Source: Flammeovirgaceae bacterium UBA2366
GTDB lineage: Bacteria > Bacteroidota > Bacteroidia > Cytophagales > Cyclobacteriaceae
NCBI GenBank assembly: GCA_002344065.1
Contig: DDTK01000015.1
Span: forward strand, 186,001-250,000
DNA length: 64,000 nucleotides
Direction of reading: 5' to 3'
Shown here: positions 25,846 to 34,400 of the stretch, one piece after another
How the letters are laid out: every line of letters starts with the position of its first letter
Numbering within the stretch: the stretch's first letter is position 1
Program-made: the position numbers and the translations under genes
Notes under the pieces: generated by a model
The model's database searches: none
What the model saw: the letters and a program-made list of their open reading frames with translations, nothing else
What the model was told of the DNA's origin: nothing

Positions 25846-26529
25846 CAAGCGACCGACAATGAATTCTTTGCTGAATTTGATTTTGAAATCCCTCGTGGCT
25901 CAGTACATGGATTAGCTCCGAGTGACGGTATAACAATCATATCGATTTTCTTTGCTATTTGCGGTGAACAGCCTCTCAATATCAATAAGGGTAATTTTTA
26001 CATAAAGTCTGGTGATGAGCATCGTTCTGCTGGTTTCTATACAAGTCCAAACGAGTATCGTTTTTTCGCAAAAGCACCTTGCAGTGAGTCGGATTTAAAT
26101 AAATTAAAAACCCTTTGGCCGGTCTTCAAAAATCAATACCAAAGCAATCTAACTTTTGCATTAGTTTCCAGAAGATTCTTTTACTCTACCTTAAGAGTGT
26201 CAATAGAGGACCGCTTGATTGACCTAATGATTGCCCTTGAAGCATTAGTGGTACCGGAGCAATCAGGCACCAAAAGCGATAAATTATCTGCTCGGTTGGG
26301 TAAAATAATTTCATCACGATTCGATTATGAAACTGTATGTAATCACGCAATCATGGCATACAGGCAACGAAATTTAGTAGTGCACGGTGGAGATATTCGC
26401 AAGATTGATGATTCGCTTGTGAATCAAATATCAAAATATGTTCAATCCGCAATTCAAGAATACCTAATAAAATACCCAGGATTAAATTCAAAGAAATTGG
26501 CAAGAGTTCTTGACGAAAGTCCTGTGTAG
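25846..26529 (+). pseudogene. Truncated HEPN (Apea-like) protein gene
   Basis: The frame is open from 25846 (after a TAG at 25843) to TAG at 26529, with no ATG in its first 350 bases; the only candidate start is GTG 26197, which would cut through conserved-looking sequence. The translation ends in a HEPN-like domain: LIDLMIALEALV, SDKLSARLGKI, and the RX4H signature in YRQRNLVVHGG. This is the C-terminal part of the Apea_HEPN type; the N-terminal part is missing, with other frames interrupted between 25745 and 25900. HEPN proteins of this type are often RNases in defence or toxin systems. I read it as a 5'-truncated remnant at the left side of the genomic island. Confidence 0.55.
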
Positions 26530-26538
26530 CCTATCAAA

Positions 26539-27138
26539 TTATTTTCTTGCAAACTCTAAAAGCGGATTAATATCATTTTTATCCGCAGTTTTTACAGCTA
26601 AGAGATATTCCCCTCTTGTGTCTCCAGCCTTAGTTAAATTACTTTTGGAACCCCAGGTAAAAACAGGTCTTCCAAAAATCTTCTCAATAATTAAATCACC
26701 CATCATCCGAGAGTGGCGGCCATTGCCGTTAGAAAAGCAATGAATGGATACGATTCGGTGCTTAAACCGCACGGCAATTTCATCAGGTGGATAAGTACCA
26801 TTCTCAATCCAATATTTACAATCATCTAATAGCAATCGTAATTGTGTTGGTACCTGGTGCCTATCCACACCAATGTTTTTATTTGTCTTTCTGAATTTGC
26901 CTGCCCATGCCCATACTTCACTATACATTTTCTTATGAACCAGTTTTATGAACTCTTCCGTAAGAATCTCATCCTTCCTGAATTTCCTGGTTAACGTCCA
27001 TTGAATAGCCTTTTCAATATTGAGTTGCTCAAACTCATCCAATTCACCACGGGTGGTAATTGTCGCGATAAGTAAGCCATCTTTCTCTTCCTCATCAAGA
27101 GGCGTTTGTCCGTCAACTAATTCAAAATCTAATCCCAT
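26539..27138 (-). CDS. Fic-domain protein (mobile mystery protein B)
   Basis: 199 residues with the Fic core SIHCFSNGNGRHSR (His133 to Arg141), where canonical Fic proteins have HPFx[DE]GNGR; here Pro is Cys and the acidic residue is Asn. The N-terminal TPLDEEEKDGL and the VWAWAGKFRKTNKNIGVDRHQV segment match the mobile mystery protein B family (TIGR02613). It overlaps the HTH gene at 27129 by 10 bases. Fic enzymes usually transfer AMP to target proteins; without the acidic residue that binds Mg, activity here may differ. With its partner it resembles a toxin-antitoxin module, though the role of the family is unproven. Confidence 0.85.
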   Translation of the reverse strand: MGLDFELVDGQTPLDEEEKDGLLIATITTRGELDEFEQLNIEKAIQWTLTRKFRKDEILTEEFIKLVHKKMYSEVWAWAGKFRKTNKNIGVDRHQVPTQLRLLLDDCKYWIENGTYPPDEIAVRFKHRIVSIHCFSNGNGRHSRMMGDLIIEKIFGRPVFTWGSKSNLTKAGDTRGEYLLAVKTADKNDINPLLEFARK

Positions 27139-27584
27139 AAGTAACGCGGCATTTCTCTCTTAATTTCATCAGCCAATTCTCGTACTGCCTTTTCAATTCG
27201 TTCTTTGCTAACACGTTGATCTTCCAATTTCATAGTGTTGTCGGTACGCATCACTATTTTTCTAGCAACTATAAGAGCTTGCTTCTCGAGCATTTCTTCG
27301 AAAGAACCATCACGTGGTACAAAACCATAAACGAGCCTCATGTTCAATGCTGAAGCAACCTCCCGAAGGTTTTTCAAGCTAATGTTTCCATTCTTCTCGC
27401 GTTCCTCAATTTCCTGAGCGCTTTGGGCAGTTATTCCTAAACGACTTCCAAACTGTCTAAACGACATCTTCAATGCTGTACGAATTCCATGAATCCAACC
27501 CCTTGACGGAATTTCAGGAAAATCAGCATAACTAGCCAATTTACGGTCTAATTGCTCAATTTGGAGCTTCTTTGTGTTTTTCAT
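27129..27584 (-). CDS. HTH protein (mobile mystery protein A)
   Basis: 151 residues from the ATG at 27584-27582. The frame is open further upstream, but that part is only the translated operator repeats (YLSGYSL twice). A central HTH (about 33-75; MSFRQFGSRLGITAQSAQEIEEREKNGNISLKNLREVASAL) is followed by an acidic-basic helical tail. It fits the mobile mystery protein A family (TIGR02612), always found next to the Fic-type B protein. It most likely represses its own operon by binding the four palindromes at 27582-27700, and perhaps neutralises the Fic partner. Confidence 0.88.
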   Translation of the reverse strand: MKNTKKLQIEQLDRKLASYADFPEIPSRGWIHGIRTALKMSFRQFGSRLGITAQSAQEIEEREKNGNISLKNLREVASALNMRLVYGFVPRDGSFEEMLEKQALIVARKIVMRTDNTMKLEDQRVSKERIEKAVRELADEIKREMPRYLWD

Positions 27585-27700
27585 AAGGCTATAACCTGAT
27601 AAATATAGTGCAAATATCAGGCTATAACCTGATAAATACAAATATAATATCAGGCTATAACCTGATAAATAAATGGCGAATGTCAGGCTATAGCCTGATA
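27582..27700. repeat. Four 20-bp palindromic operators phased at exactly 33 bp
   Basis: Copies at 27582-27601 (degenerate left arm), 27615-27634, 27648-27667 and 27681-27700. The two central copies are identical (TATCAGGCTATAACCTGATA); the last is TGTCAGGCTATAGCCTGATA. Each start is 33 bases after the previous one, about three helical turns, so all sites face the same side of the DNA. The first overlaps the start codon of the HTH gene. The block also lies upstream of nothing on the other side except the 3' end of the gene at 27712. This is the layout of a cooperative autorepressor. Confidence 0.85.
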
Positions 27701-27711
27701 CATATTGATTT

Positions 27712-28541
27712 TTAAAGAGAAAGCGTCAATTTATCAACCTTACTGAGGAGTTCATCCTCACCATTAATATTGGGATCATACCAGTCTGCCTTTTTTCTAG
27801 CCCATTCAATCCAGCTTTGAAGCTCTCATTAAGTGTACCATTGTTTTTGGCTAATTCCTCTTTGGATTGAATGTAAGCGCGCATAAGTTTTACATCGTTA
27901 TAGCGCTGGGCAGCATTTAACAGCAACTTAAATTCATCCAACTCTTTTTTCTTTCTGGCTAAAATCTCAAGTCTTTCTCTTTCCTTCTGCTTTTGTTCTT
28001 CTTCACGTCTTGCATTCTCAGCCCAAACTCTTACATAATACTCAACCTCTAATTCTATTTTCGCCACTGCGCGTGAAATCCTGTCTTCAATAAGAGCACT
28101 TTTAGAATCATAAATTTCAAATCGGGGGTAAGCCCTATAAACCTTAAGGCATAAGATATTGGTGGGTTCTTTCTTGTATTCATCTAACTTCTTCAGTTTT
28201 TCTCTAATGGAGATGTCAAATTTTTGCTTTCCAAGATCCACCGTACTCCCTTCAAAATGATGTCCACGCGCTCTAAAGACTTTTATAATAGTATCAAACA
28301 ACCGCAAGCTGCGATCAACATTATTCGGTGCAACTCGAATTTGTAATGCTCCTGCATTCGATACGACTCCTTCACTTTTGAGCAACCAGCTAGAACGGTC
28401 ATCTGGTTTTGTGAGACTTCTCTTCGCATCTACGACTAACGGGTCAGGATCAACAAGCTTGATAGGAACCTTTAGGTTAACCCGTGGATCATTTTCAATT
28501 TCCAGGATTCTTTCTTTTACTTCATTCTCGTCCCATTCCAT
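27712..28541 (-). pseudogene. Frameshifted gene of a widespread unknown family
   Basis: The reading frame from ATG 28541 runs without a stop to 27726 (271 codons), but the last part is out of frame. Near 27824-27827 the family-like frame moves: one missing G in the GAG GAG region would give NEELQSWIEWARKKADWYDP and end at TAA 27714-27712. The protein has an N-terminal part with GALQIRVAPNNVDRSLRLFDTII, a middle with a highly charged EEEQKQKERERLEILARKKKEL coil, and a C-terminal MRAYIQ...LQSWIEWARKKADW block. I recall this architecture in uncharacterised proteins of plasmids and islands, but know no function. It may be inactive or a sequence error. Confidence 0.65.
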
Positions 28542-28901
28542 AATTCAATCTATTTTCAACTACTATCCTTCTTTTTTAACTCCCTTCAACTCTAATCCAA
28601 CTAGCCAGCAACAAGTATTTAACCCTTATCCAATTCCTACCTGTATGGTAGAGAAACTCTGATTAGTAATTTCTGGATCATACAAAATGATTAAAAAACT
28701 TCATAATCATTCATAAACATTAACAATCCTTTACAACCGTTAACCCTCGCCTTCATGCCAATCTACATTTACAAAAAAGAAAACGGCATGTGAAGTAAAC
28801 GAAGCTCACGTCTTCGGAGGGAAGATTTGAAATGGATTGGGAGAGGTCGATCAAATCAGAAGGCAGGAATAAAATTATTAACAATTAAAAACATAACTAG
28901 T
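28542..28901. other. Intergenic region inside the island
   Basis: Divergent promoter space between the frameshifted gene (minus) and the acidic small protein (plus). It is AT-rich at 28660-28760 and holds a purine-rich stretch before 28830. No repeat, RNA gene or convincing ORF is seen. Confidence 0.4.
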
Positions 28902-29126
28902 ATGCGTACAAGAAACTTTTTAGTACCCCAGGATTTGATTTTTGAATTTGTAGAAGCGATTGAAGAGAATGACTTCAGTAATCATATAGTAGGCACAACA
29001 GTGGAGAGTGAAATCGAAATCAGCATTGACTATGACACCGATCAAAGAAAGGTTGTCAACGAACTTCAAGACATGATAGATGAGCACAACTACGATAATG
29101 ATGAAGATGAAGAAGATGATGATTAA
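28902..29126 (+). CDS. Small acidic protein of the island
   Basis: 74 residues from ATG 28902 (MRTRNFLVPQDLIFEFVEAI), preferred over the longer non-ATG frame from 28827. The N-terminal half is folded-looking with an alternating pattern; the C terminus is almost wholly acidic (NDEDEEDDD). It could be a DNA-mimic-like or regulatory protein, but no family is recognised. A good terminator follows at 29147. It is the first gene of the plus-strand run that ends in the recombinase. Confidence 0.65.
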   Translation: MRTRNFLVPQDLIFEFVEAIEENDFSNHIVGTTVESEIEISIDYDTDQRKVVNELQDMIDEHNYDNDEDEEDDD

Positions 29127-29146
29127 GTTTTAATGCTGTTGTTCAT

Positions 29147-29180
29147 AGAGACACCTGTTAACAGCAGATGTTTCTTTTTT
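29147..29180 (+). terminator. Intrinsic terminator after the acidic small protein
   Basis: AGAGACACCTG (29147-29157) pairs with CAGATGTTTCT (29165-29175) over a 7-base loop with one mismatch and one G-T pair, followed by five more Ts. Confidence 0.65.
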
Positions 29181-29211
29181 ATAAAACATGGTGCAGAATG
29201 ATTGGTGAAGT

Positions 29212-29403
29212 ATGGAGAGAGCTAAAAAATTATCAATTGCCTATTGCAAGAAAATTCTTGAATCGAGTGGCAAAAAATATTCCGATGAGGAAACAGAAGA
29301 AATCAGAGATTTGCTTTATAAACTGGGTGAATTGGATTACCGAATATCCATGGATATAAATAAAAGTGATAATTCTACCTGCGAACTAAATAAAGCTGCA
29401 TAG
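29212..29403 (+). CDS. Small conserved-looking protein upstream of recombinase
   Basis: 63 residues (MERAKKLSIAYCKKILESSG ... EIRDLLYKLGELDYRIS). The sequence is well-formed helical, with a pattern I have seen in short genes coded next to Bacteroidota recombinases and mobile elements. It lies 39 bases before the serine recombinase. Function unknown; it may be an accessory factor of the element. A second frame at 29168 over the same bases is not supported. Confidence 0.65.
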   Translation: MERAKKLSIAYCKKILESSGKKYSDEETEEIRDLLYKLGELDYRISMDINKSDNSTCELNKAA

Positions 29404-29442
29404 TATTTGCTTTATTTCATTTACCTTACTTAATTCCACCAT

Positions 29443-31044
29443 ATGAAAAAGGGAGTCCTATATGTTCGAGTATCCACTGATGAGCAAGCCAAGTTAGGTT
29501 ATAGTCTCGGCCATCAGGAAATGGTACTGACAAAATTTTCAGAACTAAAAGAGTTTGAAGTAGTGAATATTTTCAGAGAAGATCATTCTGCTAAAAATTT
29601 TGAACGACCTGAATACAAAAAGCTTTTCAAATTCTGCAAGACTCATAAAAAGGAAATTGATTTCGTGTTGATTACTAAATGGGATCGTTTCTCTCGTAAT
29701 CAACGTGATGCTCTTCAAGAAATAAAATCATTTAGTGACTTAGGAATTGAGGTAAACGCTGCCGAACAATGGATTGACTTTTCCATTCCACACAACAAAA
29801 TGATGTTGTCAATTTATCTTACCATTCCGGAAATTGATAACGATGTAAGGGGCATCAACACACGAATGGGGATGCGAAGAAGTTTAAAGGAAGGTCGGTG
29901 GACAGGTGTTGCACCTATTGGTTATAGAAACGATCGTGATCATTTGAAGAAACCTATCTTAAGGCCAAGTGATAAAGCTTCTTTGATACTTGAGTCTTTT
30001 GAATTGTTTGCCACCGGACTCTATGAAAAAGAAGAGCTTCGCAGAATAATGAACAAAAAAGGATTGACGTTAGGCAGAAGTCAATTTCCTAAAATGCTAC
30101 AGAACACAATTTATATTGGAAAGATTTCCGTGCCTGAGTTTAAAGGCGAAGATGCGCAGATAGTAGAGGGACTTCATGAACCCATTGTGCCTGAGGAATT
30201 ATTCAATAAGGTTCAATGGATGTTAAAGTCAAATCAAAGTCAACGGAAGTTGTATGAAAAGCTTAATGACGCAACTCCGCTAAGAGCATTAATCACATGT
30301 AGCAAATGTGGTGGCAAATTAACAAGTAGTGCGTCTAAAGGTAGAAGTCGTTATTACACATACTATCATTGCAGAAATGGATGCACTGAAAGAATTCCGG
30401 CTGAACAAGCTCATGATGCATTGTTGAATTACTTTGATGAGGTTGCCGTTAAGCCAGAGGTTGAGAAACTCTATTTGGAAGTAATGGGTACAATCTTTAA
30501 AGCAAACGAGTCAAATCGTGAGCAAGAGATTAAGAAGTTGAAAGAAGATTTAGTTAGTGCAAATAAGAAATTAGCATCGCTTGAAGAAAAATATGTACTC
30601 AATGAAATTGAGCGTGATAGCTATTCTTTTATGAAGCCACGGTTCAAAGATGAAATATCAAAGCTTAGGGAAAAGTTAAGCGATCTTGAATCAAAAGAAA
30701 CAAACTATACACGGTACTTGAGCTCAGGAATTAATCTCTTGCAAAACCTAAGACTGTACTATGAAGCTGCAAGTGTGCCCAACAAGCAGAAACTCATTGG
30801 TTCAATTTTCCCTGAAAATTTTAGTATCGAAAATGGCATTTGTCGAACCGCTCAGGAGAACACCGTAATCTGCGTTTTTAGAGGATTTGAGCAGGATTTT
30901 AAAGAGGAAAGGCCGAGAAAATCTCGGCCTTTCCGGTCAGGTACCCGGAGCCGGAGTCGAACCGGCACAGTATTGCTACCATTGGTGTTTGAGACCAACG
31001 CGTCTACCAATTCCGCCATCCGGGCTTTTGGAAAGAACAACTAA
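29443..31044 (+). CDS. Large serine recombinase (site-specific integrase)
   Basis: 533 residues. Resolvase domain (about 1-145; LYVRVSTDEQAKLGYSL with catalytic Ser, TKWDRFSRN), Recombinase domain (about 160-260; GIAPIGYRN-like APIGYRND), zinc ribbon with CSKCGG and the later CRNGC (about 285-315), and a coiled coil (about 345-420). This is the integrase of the island. The last 45 or so residues (RPRKSRPFRSGTRSRSRTGT onward) are translated across the antisense strand of the tRNA terminator and tRNA-Leu gene, so the natural C terminus was probably replaced on integration. The element therefore lies to the left of the tRNA 3' end. Confidence 0.92.
   Translation: MKKGVLYVRVSTDEQAKLGYSLGHQEMVLTKFSELKEFEVVNIFREDHSAKNFERPEYKKLFKFCKTHKKEIDFVLITKWDRFSRNQRDALQEIKSFSDLGIEVNAAEQWIDFSIPHNKMMLSIYLTIPEIDNDVRGINTRMGMRRSLKEGRWTGVAPIGYRNDRDHLKKPILRPSDKASLILESFELFATGLYEKEELRRIMNKKGLTLGRSQFPKMLQNTIYIGKISVPEFKGEDAQIVEGLHEPIVPEELFNKVQWMLKSNQSQRKLYEKLNDATPLRALITCSKCGGKLTSSASKGRSRYYTYYHCRNGCTERIPAEQAHDALLNYFDEVAVKPEVEKLYLEVMGTIFKANESNREQEIKKLKEDLVSANKKLASLEEKYVLNEIERDSYSFMKPRFKDEISKLREKLSDLESKETNYTRYLSSGINLLQNLRLYYEAASVPNKQKLIGSIFPENFSIENGICRTAQENTVICVFRGFEQDFKEERPRKSRPFRSGTRSRSRTGTVLLPLVFETNASTNSAIRAFGKNN
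30906..30934 (-). terminator. Terminator of tRNA-Leu
   Basis: GGAAAGGCCGAGA (30906-30918) and TCTCGGCCTTTCC (30922-30934) form a perfect 13-bp stem with a 3-base loop. Read on the minus strand it follows the tRNA 3' end and is followed by TCTTT. It lies inside the 3' end of the recombinase gene. Confidence 0.8.
30942..31025 (-). tRNA. tRNA-Leu (anticodon CAA)
   Basis: On the minus strand the gene starts GCCCGGATGGCGGAATTGG with D-arm GGTAGACG, has the anticodon stem TTGGT/ACCAA around loop CTCAAAC (anticodon CAA), a long variable arm typical of class II tRNAs, T-loop GGTTCGACTCC, and ends TCCGGGT-A. The 5' GCCCGGA pairs with TCCGGGT, with a G-U first pair. The encoded bases after the discriminator are CCT, so the final CCA is completed after transcription. 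It is the attachment target of the island. Confidence 0.92.
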
Positions 31045-31103
31045 CCATTTTCTGGTCACTTTATTGGGCTGCAAATATGAACAAAGTTTAACGTCCACAC
31101 AAT

Positions 31104-31397
31104 TTACAATTCAATAAATTTCTGCAGGGAGAAGGCCTGTGAGCGTTCTGCAAATAGGGTTTTTACCCGACCCCATACAGTGCCAAATAACTCGGATTTT
31201 CGGTAACGATTTAAACTTTCTTCATCGTTCCAATAACTTAAGGTGGTATACGTATTGGGATCGTTCAGGTCTTTCAGCAGTTGTAAATGGGAGCAACCCT
31301 CCATGTTTCGGATGGCTTCTTTATGTTGATTGAAAATCTGCAAAAACTCTTCCACACCCGCCTCGGTGAAGTGCATACGAACAATCCGGATCAGCAT
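31104..31397 (-). CDS. Antibiotic biosynthesis monooxygenase (ABM)-domain protein
   Basis: 97 residues of the dimeric alpha-beta barrel ABM/YgiN fold: MLIRIVRMHFTEAGVEEFLQIF, then MEGCSHLQLLKDLNDPNTYTTLSYWNDEESLNRYRKSELFG. Members include quinol monooxygenases and haem-degrading enzymes, but many are of unknown function; no haem-ligand residue can be assigned. The start is 5 bases after the stop of the TPR-CHAT gene, on the same strand, so they are likely co-transcribed. Confidence 0.85.
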   Translation of the reverse strand: MLIRIVRMHFTEAGVEEFLQIFNQHKEAIRNMEGCSHLQLLKDLNDPNTYTTLSYWNDEESLNRYRKSELFGTVWGRVKTLFAERSQAFSLQKFIEL

Positions 31398-31402
31398 AAA
31401 AT

Positions 31403-34400
31403 TTATTCTAGACCAATCATCATAAATGCGCCCCAGTATATGGGTTCTGGATATTCTGTTCGCAGTTCCTTTTTGGCATCAATAAAGCTCTGACGAATAT
31501 TGTTTGTATTAAGCCATTTTTGGTAAAACTTAAGCATAAGCTTTTGAGTAGCTTCATCGTCCACTTTAAACATACTCATGATTAATATTTTAGCACCGGC
31601 TACCAGGAATGCGCGCTGTAAACCAAAAACACCTTCACCTGCCTGAAGTTCTCCAAGACCAGTTTCACAGGCACTTAATACTACCAAATCAGTTTTATCA
31701 AGGTTCAGGTTCATGGCTTCATAGGCGGTAAGTATGCCGTTTTCCATATTGTAGTTGAAATCAGTTTTGTCCAATAGATCCCCGGCACCTTTTAGAAGTA
31801 AACCGTTACGCATCAAGGGATTTTGTGTTAAGGCTAATTCGTTGCCCTGCATTTCATCTTCTGGTTTTAATTCATTGGTGGGCTTATAAAATCCATGTGT
31901 GGCTACGTGGAAGATTTTTGGACTGTTCAATTCTTTTATTCTTTCCTCCGTGGCTTTAGTTTCCAGGTAATGCTCCGTTGCCCATCCTTTTTGTTTGAGC
32001 AGTTGCTGAAGTTGGTTAATCTCAACTTCTGTGCCCGGCAGAGGAGTTATTGGAACATTGTCTTTTGATGCCGTCAGGTAAAATGTAGGATTACCGAACA
32101 TAGACGCTACATTGTCGGGAACAGCTCTTGATTTAACCTTATTTATATAAAGATCCTTTGTATTACTGATCATTACAATATTGGAGTTGTCAAGAATATA
32201 TTTTCCATCGGGTGTTGGAATGGCTTCCAGGTTAATCTGGTTGTATACGCCATCAGCCGACAGGTAGATGGTTGACACCTGGCCAAGTTGCTTTTGGATA
32301 GGGGCCCAGTATGCAGTGTATGAATTATTGTCATCAATTTTTCCTTGAATAGCATTTCGATAATACCTGAAATTTCGCCCTTCCATCCTTGCACCGTCAT
32401 TCAGTAGTATAACTTCAGGTTTTTTTGAATCATTTTTTACATACATCGCTGCATACACCACCGAATCGGTGAAGGTATGGTTGAATACACGGAAGCGTAT
32501 CATTTCAATGGCAACCTCGTTTGGCTTAAGCGATTTGGCCACATCGGTAAACAGTATGCGTTTACTTTCGAAATTCTGGCCGAATAGTTCAGAGCGCTGG
32601 CTCAGGAATCTTTCCAGTCGTTCAACTTCTACCGTAAGCGCTGCAGGATCGATTTCACTTTCTGTTAATTGAGTGGGTGTTAGGGATAGGGCGAGTGTTA
32701 ATAATTCTTTCTTTTGAATCCAGTTTTCATACTGTGTTTTTAGCTCTGCATCTGTACTGTTCATAATCCGTTCACGGATCTTAATGGATGAACTCAGTAA
32801 CAGGGCTTTGGTGAGTAATTGGTAGTTGAAAACGTTAGCGCCAAGGTCTTTGAATTCATCCAACTTGCCAAAGGCGAGTGTGTTGTAAAATTCAAAATCC
32901 GATTTAATTGTATTCCAGTACTTGGCCTTTTCCCGTTCACTTAATGCAGGGAAGAATTGCTTAATATAATTTTCATAATTATTGAGCGCGCCTTCTATAT
33001 TCTCTTTGGCACGTTTATAGTCTTTTTTCATATAGTACACCTTGCTGAGCTTGGAGATCACCTTTACATATTCAGGATGGGATGCACTAAAACTGTTTTT
33101 GGAATAGATATTCAGCGCTTTATTATAGAACTCTTCGGCTTTGTTATAGTTAAGTTGCTGATAGTAGACATCTCCGGTTAACGTATAGATACTGGCTGTA
33201 TTTATATTTCTTTTATTACCTGTTTTCTGCAACCAGATATTTTCGGCAATGGTTAGTGAATTAAACGCGATATCATACTTTTTCTCTGATATGTACAGCT
33301 GGGCAATATTCTTCAGAATTTCAGCGTACTGCGGATTGTCTTTACCCAATTTATCAGCAATGATGTCACGCGATTCAACCATAAGTTTTTCAACTTCTCT
33401 TTTGTTGTCGCCTTTGTAAAACTTAATAAGCGCTAACTGTGAAATGGAACGGGCTACATCAACATGGAATCTTCCAAATTGTTTTTCAAGGCTGAATAAT
33501 GCTTTTCTTATATTTTCTTCCGCCTTATCATAATCACCAAGGTTGTAATTGATATCACTCAGTAGGCGTTGTGAAGATGCTGCTTTGGTTGAAGTTTCGC
33601 CATAGGTTTTTATGGCAATCTGTGCGGCACGCTGAGTTATCCTTTCAGCTTCTGTATAATCACCCCGTGCAAGCAACAATCGTCCACGGTTCGTAAGAGG
33701 TTCAATCAGCCGTATAGATTCAGGTCCGTATAGTTTTTCATATTGGGGTATCAGGTTATTCAGTAATTCATCGGTTTGCGAATAGGAGCCTAGTTGAATC
33801 AGTAAGGTGGTAAGCTCCTCAGCGGTAGTGAGCTCATTGCTGATGGGCACTTTTGATTTCCGGATCATATTCCGGGTACGAACAAGATTTTCCTGGGCCT
33901 CATCGAACATGCCCTTTATGCCATAAAGTTTAGCCTGCGTTTCAATGGCACTGATATAGTCAGCCTTCCATTTATCGTCACGGTTATCCTTGAGTTCAAA
34001 AACTTTAATGGACTGATCGATGTCGGTACTGGCTTTATCATAGTCACCAATTTTTATGCGGAGTTTGGCCATTTGATTTAACGCTATGGCATAAGTAGGA
34101 TCAATGTTGTTGTACTTGTCCCGGGCGGCCAGCGAAACCTTTTCGAGTGTACTGGAGGCCAATGCAAAATTATCGGTTAACTCATGGTAGGAGGCCAGGT
34201 GATAAAGGATTTCCAGGTGATCTTTATGTTTGAGACTGATTTCTTTACTCAAGAAATTCTGATAACTATTTTCGTAAATTTTTCCTGCCTCACTGATCTT
34301 ATTGGTGTAATCAATATAAAAGTTAGCAAGCGCTAAAAGTCCCAGATGATATTCAGGGGAAGTCTCACCGTATAATTCTTTTTTTATCTGAATGATTTGG

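Noticed and set aside
27582..27700. Repeat array that could be taken for a CRISPR
   Set aside because: Units are palindromic 20-mers at 33-bp period with short similar spacers, next to an HTH gene; this is an operator array.
30887..31117. Possible ORF across the tRNA-Leu region on the plus strand
   Set aside because: Its translation is antisense tRNA sequence; no independent evidence.
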